64,000 nucleotides of DNA from JBJXHN01 sp046233135 (GCA_046233135.1 JBJXHN010000002.1:744001-808000); one strand, 5' to 3'; counted from the stretch's first letter, positions 32,140 to 41,016 are shown. Translations and numbers: made by a program. The notes: generated by a model not told the origin, from the letters alone.

Positions 32140-33422
32140 GTGCTCCTCTTATCGGATATGTTTGCGTCGCCGGGATGTTGCTCCTGATCGCGCTGCGGTG
32201 CCCGGTCGCCCTGGCCATGGCGGTGACCGGCTTCGTCGGGTTCTCCTGGATCGTCGCCTTCGGGCCGGCCATGTCCATCCTTGACAGCGGGCCGTTCGAG
32301 ACCCTGTCCAACTATTCCTTCAGCCCCATTCCCATGTTCATCCTGATGGGGGTTTTCGCCTCGAAAGCGCGGATGAGCGCCGAGCTGTTCTCTGGCGCCC
32401 GTACCCTGTTCGGCGGCTGGCGCGGCGGCATGGCGCTGGCGGCGGTGTCGTCCTGCGGTGTGTTTTCCGCCATCTCCGGATCGTCCCTGGCGACGGCGGC
32501 GAGCATGTCCCGCGTCGCCCTGCCGGAGATGAAGAAGAACGGCTATGCGGATTCCCTGGCCACCGGATCGCTGGCGGCCGGCGGCACGCTGGGCATCATG
32601 ATCCCGCCGTCCATCGCCCTGCTGCTCTATGCCCTGATCACCGAGCAGAGCGTGGGGGACATGTTCATCGCCGGGCTGATCCCGGGGATCCTGGGGCTGA
32701 TCCTGTATTGCGTCGCGATTGCCGTGGTGGTGGCCCTGAAGCCCGATCTGGCCAAGCCCGGCGAGCCCACCACGGTCAAGGAGAAGATCATCGGCCTGAA
32801 GGGGCTGATGCCCTTCGGCGGGATTTTCCTGTTCATCATCGGCGGCATCTACACCGGCCTGTTCACCCCCACCGAGGCCGCGGCCGTCGGCGCCATGGGC
32901 ACGTTCATCATTGCCGTGGTGCGGGGCATGACCTTCCGCCAGTTCGGCGAGGCGGTGGAAGAGACCCTGACCCTGTCGGCGATGATCTTCTTCATGATCA
33001 TCGGGGCGGAGATTTTCGGCTATTTCCTGTCGGTGTCGCGGATTTCGTTCTCGCTGGTGGAGCTGGTGGACAGCCTGCACCTGGGTCCCTATGCGGTGCT
33101 GTTCTGCGTGCTGCTGCTGTACATGCTGCTGGGCTGCGTGATGGACAGCATCGCCATGCTGCTGCTGACCGTGCCGGTGGTCTATCCGCTGATCGAAACG
33201 GCGGGCTTCGACCCGGTGTGGTTCGGCATCATCACGGTGATCGCGGTGGAGATGGGGCTGATCACGCCGCCGGTGGGGATGAATGTCTTCGTCATCAAAT
33301 CGGTCGCTCCCCAGGTGCCCATCGCCGAGATCTTCCGGGGGGTGATGCCGTTCGTGATGTCGGACATCGTGCGTCTGGCCCTGCTGATCCTGTTCCCCAG
33401 CCTGGCGCTCGCGCTGCTGTAG
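32136..33422 (+). CDS. TRAP transporter large permease (DctM family)
   Basis: 428 residues, about twelve helices. DctM signatures are AISGSSLATAASMSRVALPEM, LAAGGTLGIMIPPSIALLLYA, FTPTEAAAVGA and VEMGLITPPVGMNVFVI. It is the sodium-coupled permease of the TRAP system and ends the aromatic operon. It is translationally coupled to dctQ. Confidence 0.92.
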   Translation: MSAPLIGYVCVAGMLLLIALRCPVALAMAVTGFVGFSWIVAFGPAMSILDSGPFETLSNYSFSPIPMFILMGVFASKARMSAELFSGARTLFGGWRGGMALAAVSSCGVFSAISGSSLATAASMSRVALPEMKKNGYADSLATGSLAAGGTLGIMIPPSIALLLYALITEQSVGDMFIAGLIPGILGLILYCVAIAVVVALKPDLAKPGEPTTVKEKIIGLKGLMPFGGIFLFIIGGIYTGLFTPTEAAAVGAMGTFIIAVVRGMTFRQFGEAVEETLTLSAMIFFMIIGAEIFGYFLSVSRISFSLVELVDSLHLGPYAVLFCVLLLYMLLGCVMDSIAMLLLTVPVVYPLIETAGFDPVWFGIITVIAVEMGLITPPVGMNVFVIKSVAPQVPIAEIFRGVMPFVMSDIVRLALLILFPSLALALL

Positions 33423-33536
33423 GGGCGAGCGAGAGCCAGCGCGCCACCCGGCCCGGAGCGCCACCGGACCCCAGGCGCCGGCTCTCTTGCCCCAGGCGTC
33501 ACCCGGCCCCAAGCGCCACCGCCGACAACCGACCGA

Positions 33537-33648
33537 AGATGGGCGCAGCCCATCGAGGGAGGCAAGGCCGACTGGCCGCCGCGCGCAGCGCGTAAAAGCC
33601 CGCGTGGCGCTTGAACGCAATACGCCCGACTTCGTCGGGCGGTACAAA
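33537..33648. repeat. Dispersed hairpin element, copy B (inverted)
   Basis: Read on the minus strand: hairpin CGCCCGACGAAGTCGGGCG, TATTGCGTTC, GCCACGCGGGCTTTTACGCG, GCGCGGCGGCC, CGGCCTTGCCTCCC, then hairpin GATGGGCTGCGCCCATC. Same order as copy A and copy C. It ends 15 bases before the hemerythrin start and may form part of its leader. The stretch 33423-33536 before it holds several GCGCCACC-type short repeats and no gene. Confidence 0.65.
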
Positions 33649-33663
33649 GAAGGACACCGTCCG

Positions 33664-34095
33664 ATGACTGCGCCTGCGTGGAGTCCGGCCCTGAGCGTGG
33701 GCCATCCGGAGATCGACAAGGAACACCAGCAGCTGTTCGCCCTGGTGGACCGGATCGACCGGGCCGACCTGTCGGAAAGCCTGCTGTCCGAGGCCATCGG
33801 CCAGCTGGAGCACTACACCAAGACCCACTTCGCCCGCGAGGAGGCGCTGATGATGCGGGCCGGCTATCCGCATCTGGAGGCCCATATGGCCAAGCATGCG
33901 CTGTTCGTCGAATGGCTGTCGGCGATCAAGCATGCCTATCAGCGCTCCGCCGAATCCCCCTTCGAGATCGGCGAGACGGTCAACCGGTTCCTGGGGGAAT
34001 GGCTGGTCGACCATGTGCAGACCGAAGACATGCGCTACCGCGACTACATCGCCGCCGGCCGCCCGGGTGATCCGGACGGCGGAACGGCTGGCTAG
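33664..34095 (+). CDS. Bacteriohemerythrin
   Basis: 143 residues with all seven di-iron ligands of the hemerythrin family in order: His21 (HQQL), His55 and Glu59 (HFAREE), His74 and His78 (HMAKH), His117 and Asp122 (HVQTED). Such proteins bind O2 reversibly and serve oxygen delivery or sensing. The ATG has AAGGA nine bases upstream; longer readings run through the repeat element. It stands alone, 18 bp before an MFS gene. Confidence 0.92.
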   Translation: MTAPAWSPALSVGHPEIDKEHQQLFALVDRIDRADLSESLLSEAIGQLEHYTKTHFAREEALMMRAGYPHLEAHMAKHALFVEWLSAIKHAYQRSAESPFEIGETVNRFLGEWLVDHVQTEDMRYRDYIAAGRPGDPDGGTAG

Positions 34096-34113
34096 AAGCG
34101 CGTTCCAGAGATC

Positions 34114-35322
34114 ATGTCCGGACCCTCTTCAAGCGCGGCGCCGTCCGCCGGGACCCAATGGCCGGTGGTGCTGGTGGCGGTGGCGGCGGGGATCGTCGTC
34201 GCCCTGCACCTGGGCAAGGTGCCGCCGGCCCTGCCGGTGCTGCGCCAGAGCCTGGACCTGGACATGGTCCAGGGCGGCTTTCTGGTGTCGGTGTTCAACC
34301 TGCTGGGCATGGTCGTGGCCATCCTGGTGGGGGCCGCGGCCGACCGCCTGGGGCGGGGGCGGCTGGTCACCGCCGGCTTCCTCGCCCTGGCCGCCGGGGG
34401 GGGCCTGGGGGCGCTGAGCGAGAGCTACACCCCGCTGCTGATCAGCCGTTTCGTCGAAGGCGTGGGCTTCATCGCCGTCGTCGTTGCTCTGCCGGCGGTG
34501 GTGCTGGCGGCGGCGTCGGAGCGGGACCGCGCGCTGGCGCTCGGGCTGTGGGCGATCTTCATGCCGGCGGGCATGGCGCTGGCGCTGGTGCTGGCACCGC
34601 CGCTGCTGGCCGGTGCCGGCTGGCAGGGCCTGTGGGGGGTGGTGGCCGTCCTTTGCCTGGTCGCCCTGGTGGCGGTGCACCGGGCCATCGCCCGCGTCAC
34701 CCTGCCGCCGGCGCCCCGGGGGCATCCCGCCCGCGTGGTGCTGGAGGTGGGCGCCCGGTCCGGGCTGCTGCTGCTGGCCGCGTCCTTTGGCGCCTATGCC
34801 TTCCAGTGGATCACGGTGATGGTCTGGCTGCCCACCTTCCTGTCCGAGGGCCTGGGGATCGGTGCGGCGGGGGCGGCGCTGCTGACCGCCGGGGTGGTCA
34901 GCGTCAACGTCGTCGGCAATCTGGTCAGCGGCTGGCTGCAACGCCATGGCCTGCCGCCGTGGATGCTGATCTGCGTCGGCTGCCTGGGCATGGGGCTGGC
35001 GGACGGGGGGATCTTCGGCACGGGATTGCCGGACGGCCTGCGGCTGGCGCTGTGCTTCGTCTTTTCCCTGACCGGCGGGGTGATTCCGGCCTGCCTGTTT
35101 TCCGGTGTGCCCCGGCACGTGCCGACCATGGGCCACCTGGGGGCGGCCAACGGGCTGCTGATGCAGGGATCGAATATCGGGCAGTTCGTCGGGCCGCCGA
35201 TCATCGCCCTGGCGGTCAGCGGCGGCCTGGGGGCGGACTGGTCCAAGGCCGCCGCCCCCCTGGCGCTGGGGGCCGTCCTCGCCGCCGTTACCGGCGTGCT
35301 GGGCACCCGGAAACGGGGGTAG
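34114..35322 (+). CDS. MFS transporter (CynX/NimT-like)
   Basis: 402 residues with twelve predicted helices and the MFS loop GAAADRLGRGRLVTAGF between helices 2 and 3. The pattern LHLGKVPPALPVLRQSLDL near the start is typical of the CynX/NimT-like branch, which contains cyanate and nitroimidazole-type carriers. Substrate unknown. It may share a transcript with the hemerythrin gene. Confidence 0.85.
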   Translation: MSGPSSSAAPSAGTQWPVVLVAVAAGIVVALHLGKVPPALPVLRQSLDLDMVQGGFLVSVFNLLGMVVAILVGAAADRLGRGRLVTAGFLALAAGGGLGALSESYTPLLISRFVEGVGFIAVVVALPAVVLAAASERDRALALGLWAIFMPAGMALALVLAPPLLAGAGWQGLWGVVAVLCLVALVAVHRAIARVTLPPAPRGHPARVVLEVGARSGLLLLAASFGAYAFQWITVMVWLPTFLSEGLGIGAAGAALLTAGVVSVNVVGNLVSGWLQRHGLPPWMLICVGCLGMGLADGGIFGTGLPDGLRLALCFVFSLTGGVIPACLFSGVPRHVPTMGHLGAANGLLMQGSNIGQFVGPPIIALAVSGGLGADWSKAAAPLALGAVLAAVTGVLGTRKRG

Positions 35323-35340
35323 GGGACAGAAGAGGCACCC

Positions 35341-35520
35341 TTACCCGTGGGTCGGTGTGCCCAGGGGACCGTGGCCGTTGAAGAAGGCCTTCAGCCAGCT
35401 GCCGAGGCGGGCAAACAGGGCGGCCAGGGTCCTGAAACGTAGCATGTCCGCCTCACGGCGGATCTGGTCGAAGTCGATGTCCAGGTCTTCGACGGCGTCG
35501 GACGGGGCGGGGTCGGTCAT
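35341..35520 (-). CDS. Small hypothetical protein, 59 aa
   Basis: A 59-residue protein, MTDPAPSDAVEDLDIDFDQI followed by RREADMLRFRTLAALFARLG and an amphipathic WLKAFF end. The core resembles small alphaproteobacterial proteins with an acidic start and an I-x-R-A-x-x-L-R helix (RSP_7527-like), but the match is weak. The ATG has AGAGGA seven bases upstream. It converges with the MFS gene. Confidence 0.55.
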   Translation of the reverse strand: MTDPAPSDAVEDLDIDFDQIRREADMLRFRTLAALFARLGSWLKAFFNGHGPLGTPTHG

Positions 35521-35523
35521 CAC

Positions 35524-35835
35524 ACGGTCCTCTTCACACGATGTCCGGGGGAGGCGGTTGAAACCTTAGGAGATTTTGGGGTTTTGCTGCACTGCAAAAG
35601 GCGCATGCGTGTGCTGCCCGCGTCGCAGGGAACCTGGAGGGCGATTGGGAGGGGGCGATTGGGGAGGGGAGCAGCTATGCCGGATATGGGGACGACCTCG
35701 GCAAAGGTTGCGCTTTTCGCGGGGCTGGATTGGGCGTATGTCCGCCGATACGGTCCGGTCTTGCGGACTTCACGGTGACGTTTTCCGGCCCGGGCGGCCC
35801 GTTGCCGGAGACATTTTCCTTCGGACGGGTTGTTC
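35524..35835. other. Intergenic stretch without a visible gene
   Basis: 312 bases between two divergent genes. Frames here lack ribosome sites and family features. It should hold both promoters; I see no clear operator or RNA structure. Confidence 0.4.
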
Positions 35836-36714
35836 ATGGGGTTTGATGCGTTTTTGCTGTCCCTGATTTCCGCCGCGGCGGCGGCGGGGATGGCGCTGGT
35901 GAATGAATGGGGCAAGGTGTCGGGCATCGCCCTGCTGATCTGGCGCGGGCTGATTCCCGCGCTGCTGCTGGCCCCGATGGTGACCCTGCTGGATGCCTGG
36001 CCGACGGAGCCGGTGTTCTACGGTCTGGTGGCGGCCAGTGCCCTGGGCGGGGCGATTGTCGACGGGCTGGCGGTGGTGACGGCCTCGCGCTATGGCGGCG
36101 GGGTGGTCAGCCGCCTGACGCCGGTGTCCCTGTGGTTCGTGCTGATCCCCTGGGCGGTGGTGGCCCCGGAAACCATGCTGCCGCTGATCGAGGACCCCTT
36201 GCACGGGCTGGCGGTGGTGGCGGCCCTGGGGGCGATGATCTGGGCGGCGGGGCGGTTGCGCGGCAGTGCGGTGGACTGGGCGGCCTTGCGCCTGTTCTGG
36301 CCGGCGATCGTCGCCGCCGGGATCGTGCAGGTGATCAACAAGCTGGCCATGGACGGCGCGCCGACCTTCTCCGGCGCCATGGCCTACGGCGCCTTTCAGG
36401 GCGCCCTGATCGCGGCCGGGGCGACGGGGGTGATGGTGGCGCGCCACGGCATCCAGAGCCTGCCGGTGGTGGTCAGCCGCCGGGTGCTGGCGGCCGGCGC
36501 GCTGTTCGCCGGCGCGGTGCTGATCCATTTGCTGAGCAAGAACATGGCGATGGTGCGCATCAACAACCCCACCTGGGTGAGCGCGCTGCTGCTGACCGCG
36601 CCGCTGTTCGTGCTGGTGCTGTACCGCTGCATCGGCCGCAAGGAAAGCACCGACTGGCGGGCGGGGCTGGTGGTGGTCGGGGCCACGGCGGTGCTGGTGC
36701 TGGCCGCGCCCTAG
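35836..36714 (+). CDS. EamA/DMT-type membrane transporter
   Basis: 292 residues with about ten hydrophobic helices arranged as two similar halves, as in drug/metabolite carriers. The second half starts near LRLFWPAIVAAGIVQVINKL. A TTG six bases upstream is an alternative start. The substrate is unknown, and similarity to characterised DMT proteins is weak by eye. Confidence 0.7.
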   Translation: MGFDAFLLSLISAAAAAGMALVNEWGKVSGIALLIWRGLIPALLLAPMVTLLDAWPTEPVFYGLVAASALGGAIVDGLAVVTASRYGGGVVSRLTPVSLWFVLIPWAVVAPETMLPLIEDPLHGLAVVAALGAMIWAAGRLRGSAVDWAALRLFWPAIVAAGIVQVINKLAMDGAPTFSGAMAYGAFQGALIAAGATGVMVARHGIQSLPVVVSRRVLAAGALFAGAVLIHLLSKNMAMVRINNPTWVSALLLTAPLFVLVLYRCIGRKESTDWRAGLVVVGATAVLVLAAP

Positions 36715-37112
36715 GGCGCGTGGCAGCCCCGCGAGCGATCACCCCGGAGTGGCGTATTCTCCCTAAGCGTGCTAGACTTCGTTTTGCGTCCGCCTCTGTG
36801 GCGGGCAGAAAGCGGGGCGGGCCGGTGTTGGCGCACCGACACGCCCCTGACCACCAACCTTCGACGCGTTCAAGGAGAACAAGGCTGATGGCTGCCTCGC
36901 ACTATATCCTACCGTTATGGAATCCAACACCACCGCGTGCAACACGCGGTATCCGGAGGGCTCTGGCCGGAGGGTAAGGGGCGACGCCGGACGGGCCGGG
37001 TTACCCCCTGGCTTCTGTCTGGCGCTCTGACCCGGCCCGTTTGCTCTGTGTCGCGGGTGCGTGACATGGGACCGGCGTCGTCTCTGCCTCCGGCCGGGGG
37101 AATCCTCGGGCG
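36715..37112. other. Intergenic stretch with a 29-codon open frame
   Basis: 398 bases without a firm gene. A 29-codon frame at 36888-36977 (MAASHYILPLWNPTPPRATR at its start) has AAGGAG before its ATG, so a short leader peptide is conceivable, but it has no family features. Confidence 0.3.
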
Positions 37113-37337
37113 GTGCATCCTGTCACCTACATTGTGGCCGGCCTGTTCATGGCGGTCACGCTGCTCCTGGGCGCTCTGCCGACCGTCCTGGAGCTGGTCG
37201 TGTGCATTCCTCTGGGGGTCGAAGCCCGGATGGAAGCGCGCCTGCGCGCCCTGCCGGGCGTTTCATGGGATGAGGAGGAAGGGGAGGCCGCGCGGAACAG
37301 GGCGGCTTGGCGGGCTTGGTGTGGGGCGAGGGAGTAG
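37113..37337 (+). CDS. Small membrane protein, 74 aa, hypothetical
   Basis: 74 residues with one or two hydrophobic helices (TYIVAGLFMAVTLLLGALP) and an acidic, arginine-rich tail. The GTG start has only a weak ribosome site. It lies just before the AT-rich island. I do not recognise a family. Confidence 0.4.
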   Translation: MHPVTYIVAGLFMAVTLLLGALPTVLELVVCIPLGVEARMEARLRALPGVSWDEEEGEAARNRAAWRAWCGARE

Positions 37338-37650
37338 GGGGGGACTCATTAGATTGAAGGATGGTCTACTCCAAGAGCAGATGTTTCGCAGGTGGGGCCT
37401 TGATATATCAGGCGGGACATTTGAGTTCTTAATCTGTAATCAGTAAATCACCCCGGTATTTTGATGGATTGGTCCAGCCATAATCGGCTTCAAAGGTTGA
37501 AAGTTCCGAATTCGAGTTGCTAGTGGTTCGAATCTGACGTTTCGAACCACTAGGATTTTTGAGTGATAGATTAACATATCAAAACATTTGAGTGGCTTAC
37601 GGAGCCGCTGGTCTTTCTCGGAGCGGGACTCAAATGTTTCGATTGATCCA
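37338..37650. other. AT-rich non-coding left edge of the island
   Basis: 313 bases without a gene. GC content drops sharply here compared with the left side. It contains a long perfect dyad (37520-37553) and several TTCAA/TTGAA pairs. Confidence 0.5.
37520..37553 (+). terminator. 13-bp perfect hairpin followed by T run
   Basis: Arms CTAGTGGTTCGAA (37520-37532) and TTCGAACCACTAG (37541-37553) with an eight-base loop, followed on the plus strand by GATTTTTG. It could end plus-strand transcripts at the island edge or act in both directions. The GGTTCGAATC piece resembles a tRNA T-loop, but no tRNA surrounds it. Confidence 0.5.
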
Positions 37651-38061
37651 CTAGTCTTCCGAGGGGAGGTGTGGAATGACGGCGCCGGCTTGTTCGATTG
37701 CTCTAGTAATGCTTTCTTCAATAGATTTTATAGTTTCGGGAGGAGGAGCCTCAGAGTGCGCTCTGCGTACGATACGACTAATGTCTACCCGGACTTTGTT
37801 GGGTTCGAATGTTACAGCAATATTCTCCTTTACAGATTCAGCATCGCGCGTCTTTGCTAAGTAGATCGCAAGCGTAGTTATTGCGGCTAATCCCAGCGTA
37901 AAGCTTACAGCCAGTAAGCCAAAGTCGCCATGTTTGTAATTTTGGGCTGATCCTGCATTGGATGATTCTTCTAGTAATGTAAAGGGTGCACTCTGTTCTT
38001 CCTGTAGGGACATGATCCCAATCTGATCGAAACCATCGACGATCAAGAAAGCTTGCTCCAT
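37651..38061 (-). CDS. Small single-pass membrane protein of the AT-rich island
   Basis: 136 residues: a polar N-terminal part of about 43 residues, one membrane helix (about 46-68, FGLLAVSFTLGLAAITTLAIYLA), and a C-terminal domain with ENIAVTFEPNKVRVDISRIV and a final helical piece ending in HLPSED. It follows the metallopeptidase gene by 17 bp with AGGTG before its ATG, so the two form an operon. I do not recognise a family; codon use is AT-rich like its partner and unlike the flanking genes. Confidence 0.65.
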   Translation of the reverse strand: MEQAFLIVDGFDQIGIMSLQEEQSAPFTLLEESSNAGSAQNYKHGDFGLLAVSFTLGLAAITTLAIYLAKTRDAESVKENIAVTFEPNKVRVDISRIVRRAHSEAPPPETIKSIEESITRAIEQAGAVIPHLPSED

Positions 38062-38078
38062 ATCACACCTGCCAATCT

Positions 38079-39812
38079 CTAGATGGTTGAGTAGATGAAC
38101 TTTTCGGTTGCTATGATCTCGGGTGGATATCCGTATCTGTCGTAACTAGCTTTCAGGCCGGTCAGAGTATTGTCAAGCGAAAGTCCTTGTTGTTTGAAGA
38201 AGTATTCCACAAAATCCCGAATGGGTACATATGATGTGATCAATCCGATCAGTGCGGCGCCCTGAATTAGAGATACGTTCCCGAGTAGAGGCTGAAAGCC
38301 ATGATTTTTCATCAATTCGCTACAAGTATCTATCGCATTATAGTCTCGTGCAAATCGCATCGCAGGATCTTTGTAGAGCTCGTCAATTATTGAGATGAAT
38401 TGTTTTCTTTCTTGTTGAAATCGTGTGTTCCATGGTGGTGATGAAGAGATTTTCGCAATTGCCTGAGCGTAGATTTCTTCAGAGCGGGAGATGGTCTGGC
38501 GGTCCATATACATTTGGTGTAATCGTTCAATGGCAGAAGAGCGCATATCATTTGGTCCTTGTATATTTTCCGCAACTACCTGTCCATTGCGGCAGATAAT
38601 GGTGGTGAGCAAGCCATCCAGTTGTGATACCGCTGCGATAATCTCAGCTGAGCCATCACCATTGCCTGGTATTACGTTCTCACGGCACGGGGTTTCAAAG
38701 ATGATTTCGCCATCGAATTCGAAGGACGCGATACCGTCTTTTGAAACGCGGGTGATTCCGTCTAATACGCCGAAGCTGAGGTACTGGCGCCTCAGGAGGA
38801 GCTGGCGGGCGAAAAGCTGAAATCTTTGTCCATCGAAATAGTCTGGAGGATCATCCTGGAATAAATCTGCATATACTTCTTTAAGTATATCGCGACCTTC
38901 CTGATATTCTGTATTGGATATGTGTAAGGTTTTTTGGTCGAATGCGTCTGTAGAACCAGTGTCGCTGTGACTTGTTTCATGCTCGAATGCGAGAATGTGA
39001 TCGTAGGTTATGTTCATCGTCATGTCGATGCGGTCCGCAATTCTTTTAATTATTAGACGTATTCGTTCCGGCGAGCTAACCTGATCGTTCAGAATCGCAT
39101 GGACAAGGCCATAGTCTGAGTAGAAGAAGCTGATAATATATAACAAAAAAAGGTCTGACTCGTTTAATACTTTATTGCTACTCATCGCCGCGCTGCGATG
39201 AAAATTTTTTACAGATAAGTATCCAGCTAAATATCCGTCGGATGAGGCGCTGAGTGGGCGGAGAAAAAGATTGCTTTTTCTTGCGAGTGTTTCTGGAGTT
39301 ATTCGAAATTTCGAAATGGCTGATATAATTGCCGCAGTCAAACCAGTCTCGCTTACGATGTTCTCATCTATCTTGGCTGTGAGAATATCAGTCCTGCCAT
39401 ATAGTAGGCTAGTCAATCCGAAGAGATTGCTGATTACTTTGCTATCCATTTTGCAAATAGCATCGAATTCAGCGAATGCCGCAAGTCCTTCGGCCAGGGG
39501 GTGTAAATAAGTGATTGCAATGTCCAAGGCGATGCTGTCGCTGAAAAATTTCTCTTCTAATTTAGCTTTTTTTTCAGGATCGGTTATCAGGCTGCAGGCG
39601 AATGCGGTGCGACGGATCTGTAACGCGAGTAGCGTTAGCGCATAGCCCACGGGTGAATTGAAGCATATGTGATGAGTTCCCTCGTGGAGAAAGACGGACA
39701 TTACTTCGCTAGGCGCTTCACCAAAAGATAGCCAATTTTTGTAGTTTTCTGGAAAAAGTTTTGGCCTTATGGTTGTCAAGTTTGTTATGGGGTCTGTCCA
39801 GCTTTCGTGCAT
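38079..39812 (-). CDS. Putative HExxH zinc metallopeptidase of the AT-rich island
   Basis: 577 residues, no signal peptide. MSVFLHEGTHHICF holds HEGTH (43-47), a gluzincin-like zinc motif, and about 60 residues later YLHPLAEGLAAFAEFDA supplies a candidate third ligand (Glu108) in a helix of the expected kind. The remaining 450 residues are mixed helix and strand with no motif I recognise. The ATG at 39812 is chosen because AAGGA lies ten bases upstream; an ATG three codons earlier overlaps that site. Base composition is far more AT-rich than the chromosome around it, indicating recent transfer. Function unknown; a defence or regulated-proteolysis role with its membrane partner is only a hypothesis. 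Confidence 0.65.
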   Translation of the reverse strand: MHESWTDPITNLTTIRPKLFPENYKNWLSFGEAPSEVMSVFLHEGTHHICFNSPVGYALTLLALQIRRTAFACSLITDPEKKAKLEEKFFSDSIALDIAITYLHPLAEGLAAFAEFDAICKMDSKVISNLFGLTSLLYGRTDILTAKIDENIVSETGLTAAIISAISKFRITPETLARKSNLFLRPLSASSDGYLAGYLSVKNFHRSAAMSSNKVLNESDLFLLYIISFFYSDYGLVHAILNDQVSSPERIRLIIKRIADRIDMTMNITYDHILAFEHETSHSDTGSTDAFDQKTLHISNTEYQEGRDILKEVYADLFQDDPPDYFDGQRFQLFARQLLLRRQYLSFGVLDGITRVSKDGIASFEFDGEIIFETPCRENVIPGNGDGSAEIIAAVSQLDGLLTTIICRNGQVVAENIQGPNDMRSSAIERLHQMYMDRQTISRSEEIYAQAIAKISSSPPWNTRFQQERKQFISIIDELYKDPAMRFARDYNAIDTCSELMKNHGFQPLLGNVSLIQGAALIGLITSYVPIRDFVEYFFKQQGLSLDNTLTGLKASYDRYGYPPEIIATEKFIYSTI

Positions 39813-40179
39813 ATGTTCCATGTCCTTATCCGTTTTTATATTTATTCTACTTTGTCGGTACAAAAAATATTTTAACTGTTGTATTTTTTATGAAACGAGT
39901 TATTATTTTTTTATTGTATTATATTTTTCTTTTTCCAGAGAAGCTATATCATTATTAGATGTTCTGTCGGGTAGGCAAAATGGTGACCGTTTAAGGATGC
40001 CAGAATTAAGTAATTCGAGTCAATATTTTCTCATTATAGGTGTGTTTTGCCATATAAAAATGCAAATAGGAACTAATCGCATTAAAGGATTTGTGGGTGC
40101 TCTATACCCACTGCGGGTGCCAAATCCGCCCAGAGATGTGAATGCCGCAAAGTTTTCCTGTGCTTGGGCATCGTTGTCA
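39813..40179. other. Very AT-rich upstream region of the island operon
   Basis: 367 bases, the most AT-rich stretch of the window, with no credible gene on either strand. It should hold the island promoter. The right edge, near 40093-40111, has the hairpin GTGGGTGCTCTATACCCAC and then GC-rich DNA resumes. Confidence 0.45.
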
Positions 40180-40353
40180 TCAACCGTCCTTACCCTCGGC
40201 GAGGGCTTCGATGTCGGCGAGGAAAGGGGGCGGGGTATCCGCCGCGAGAAACGCTTGCTGATCGCGCTTCTTCGGTCGCTCGTATTCCTCGCCCGAGAGG
40301 GGGACGTTGCGCGGGTGGCCGTTCTTGGGGACGATACGCTTGATCACGTCCAT
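40180..40353 (-). CDS. Small hypothetical protein, 57 aa
   Basis: 57 residues: MDVIKRIVPKNGHPRNVPLS, then GEEYERPKKRDQQAFLAADT, ending IEALAEGKDG. It has AGAGGA about eight bases before its ATG and GC-rich codon use like the host genes. The glycine/proline-rich centre and charged ends suggest a real short protein, but I do not recognise the family. It lies just right of the AT-rich island and points toward it. Confidence 0.55.
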   Translation of the reverse strand: MDVIKRIVPKNGHPRNVPLSGEEYERPKKRDQQAFLAADTPPPFLADIEALAEGKDG

Positions 40354-40455
40354 GACAGGGTCCTCTCACCATCGGGTCCATGCAGAATATGGCAACGGTC
40401 AAGGGCGCTTCCCAGTTCGCCCCAGACAGGATACCGGTAAAGCCTTGAGGCCAGA

Positions 40456-41016
40456 ATGAAAGATGCGGACTTTCCGTTGGATGCCATCCAATCCCTCGCC
40501 CGGGCGCGGGGATTGCATCACCTCGATTGGCATTTGAACGCCCCGGGACCGGGCGGCTGGGAGGCCGTTCATGCCCTGCTCGTGGCCGCTTTCGCCTACA
40601 TGGACGGCCGGATCGATCCGCCCTCGTCCCTCCATGCCATGGATGTCGCGGCGATCCGGGCCAAGGCGGCGGAGGAAACGGTCGTCGTGGTCACCGAGGG
40701 TGCGCGCACCATCGCCTGCGGGTTCTGCACACCGCGCGAAGGCGCCCTGTATATCGGCAAGCTGGCGGTCGATGCCGCGTGGCGCCGCCGAGGGCTCCTC
40801 GGGTGCATGGTGGACATCGCCGAGGAGCTGGCGCGCTCCATGGGGTTGCCGTTCCTCGATCTGGAAGTCCGCGTCGAACTCGTCGAGAATCAGCGGGCCT
40901 TCGAAGCCCTCGGGTTCAGGCAGGTAAGGGCGCAGTGCCACCCCGGCTACGACCACCCCACCAATCTGTTGATGCGCCGCCCCGTGCAGCCTCCTCACTC
41001 CCGCCGATCCGCGTAG
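40456..41016 (+). CDS. GNAT-family N-acetyltransferase
   Basis: 186 residues. The acetyl-CoA motif region is LYIGKLAVDAAWRRRGLLGCMV, a form of the R-x-x-G-x-G/A loop, and the end VENQRAFEALGFRQV is typical of GNAT. The acceptor substrate is unknown. Its 3' end overlaps the 3' end of the convergent PEP-mutase family gene by 22 bases. Confidence 0.85.
   Translation: MKDADFPLDAIQSLARARGLHHLDWHLNAPGPGGWEAVHALLVAAFAYMDGRIDPPSSLHAMDVAAIRAKAAEETVVVVTEGARTIACGFCTPREGALYIGKLAVDAAWRRRGLLGCMVDIAEELARSMGLPFLDLEVRVELVENQRAFEALGFRQVRAQCHPGYDHPTNLLMRRPVQPPHSRRSA

Noticed and set aside
33423..33536. Gene fragment behind the first dctM
   Set aside because: The sequence is a set of short GCGCCACC/GGCCCC repeats; translated frames have no family features.
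36888..36977. 29-codon leader peptide
   Set aside because: It has a good AAGGAG site, but no regulatory codon run, attenuator or adjacent target gene, so it is only mentioned in the intergenic note.
37520..37553. tRNA 3' end or phage attachment core
   Set aside because: GGTTCGAATC resembles a T-loop, but no acceptor stem, anticodon arm or CCA is present and I found no second copy at the other island border.
39769..40440. A 223-codon plus-strand frame across the right island border
   Set aside because: It is hydrophobic by chance in AT-rich DNA, then runs in a non-coding-like frame through GC-rich sequence opposite a better small gene; no ribosome site.
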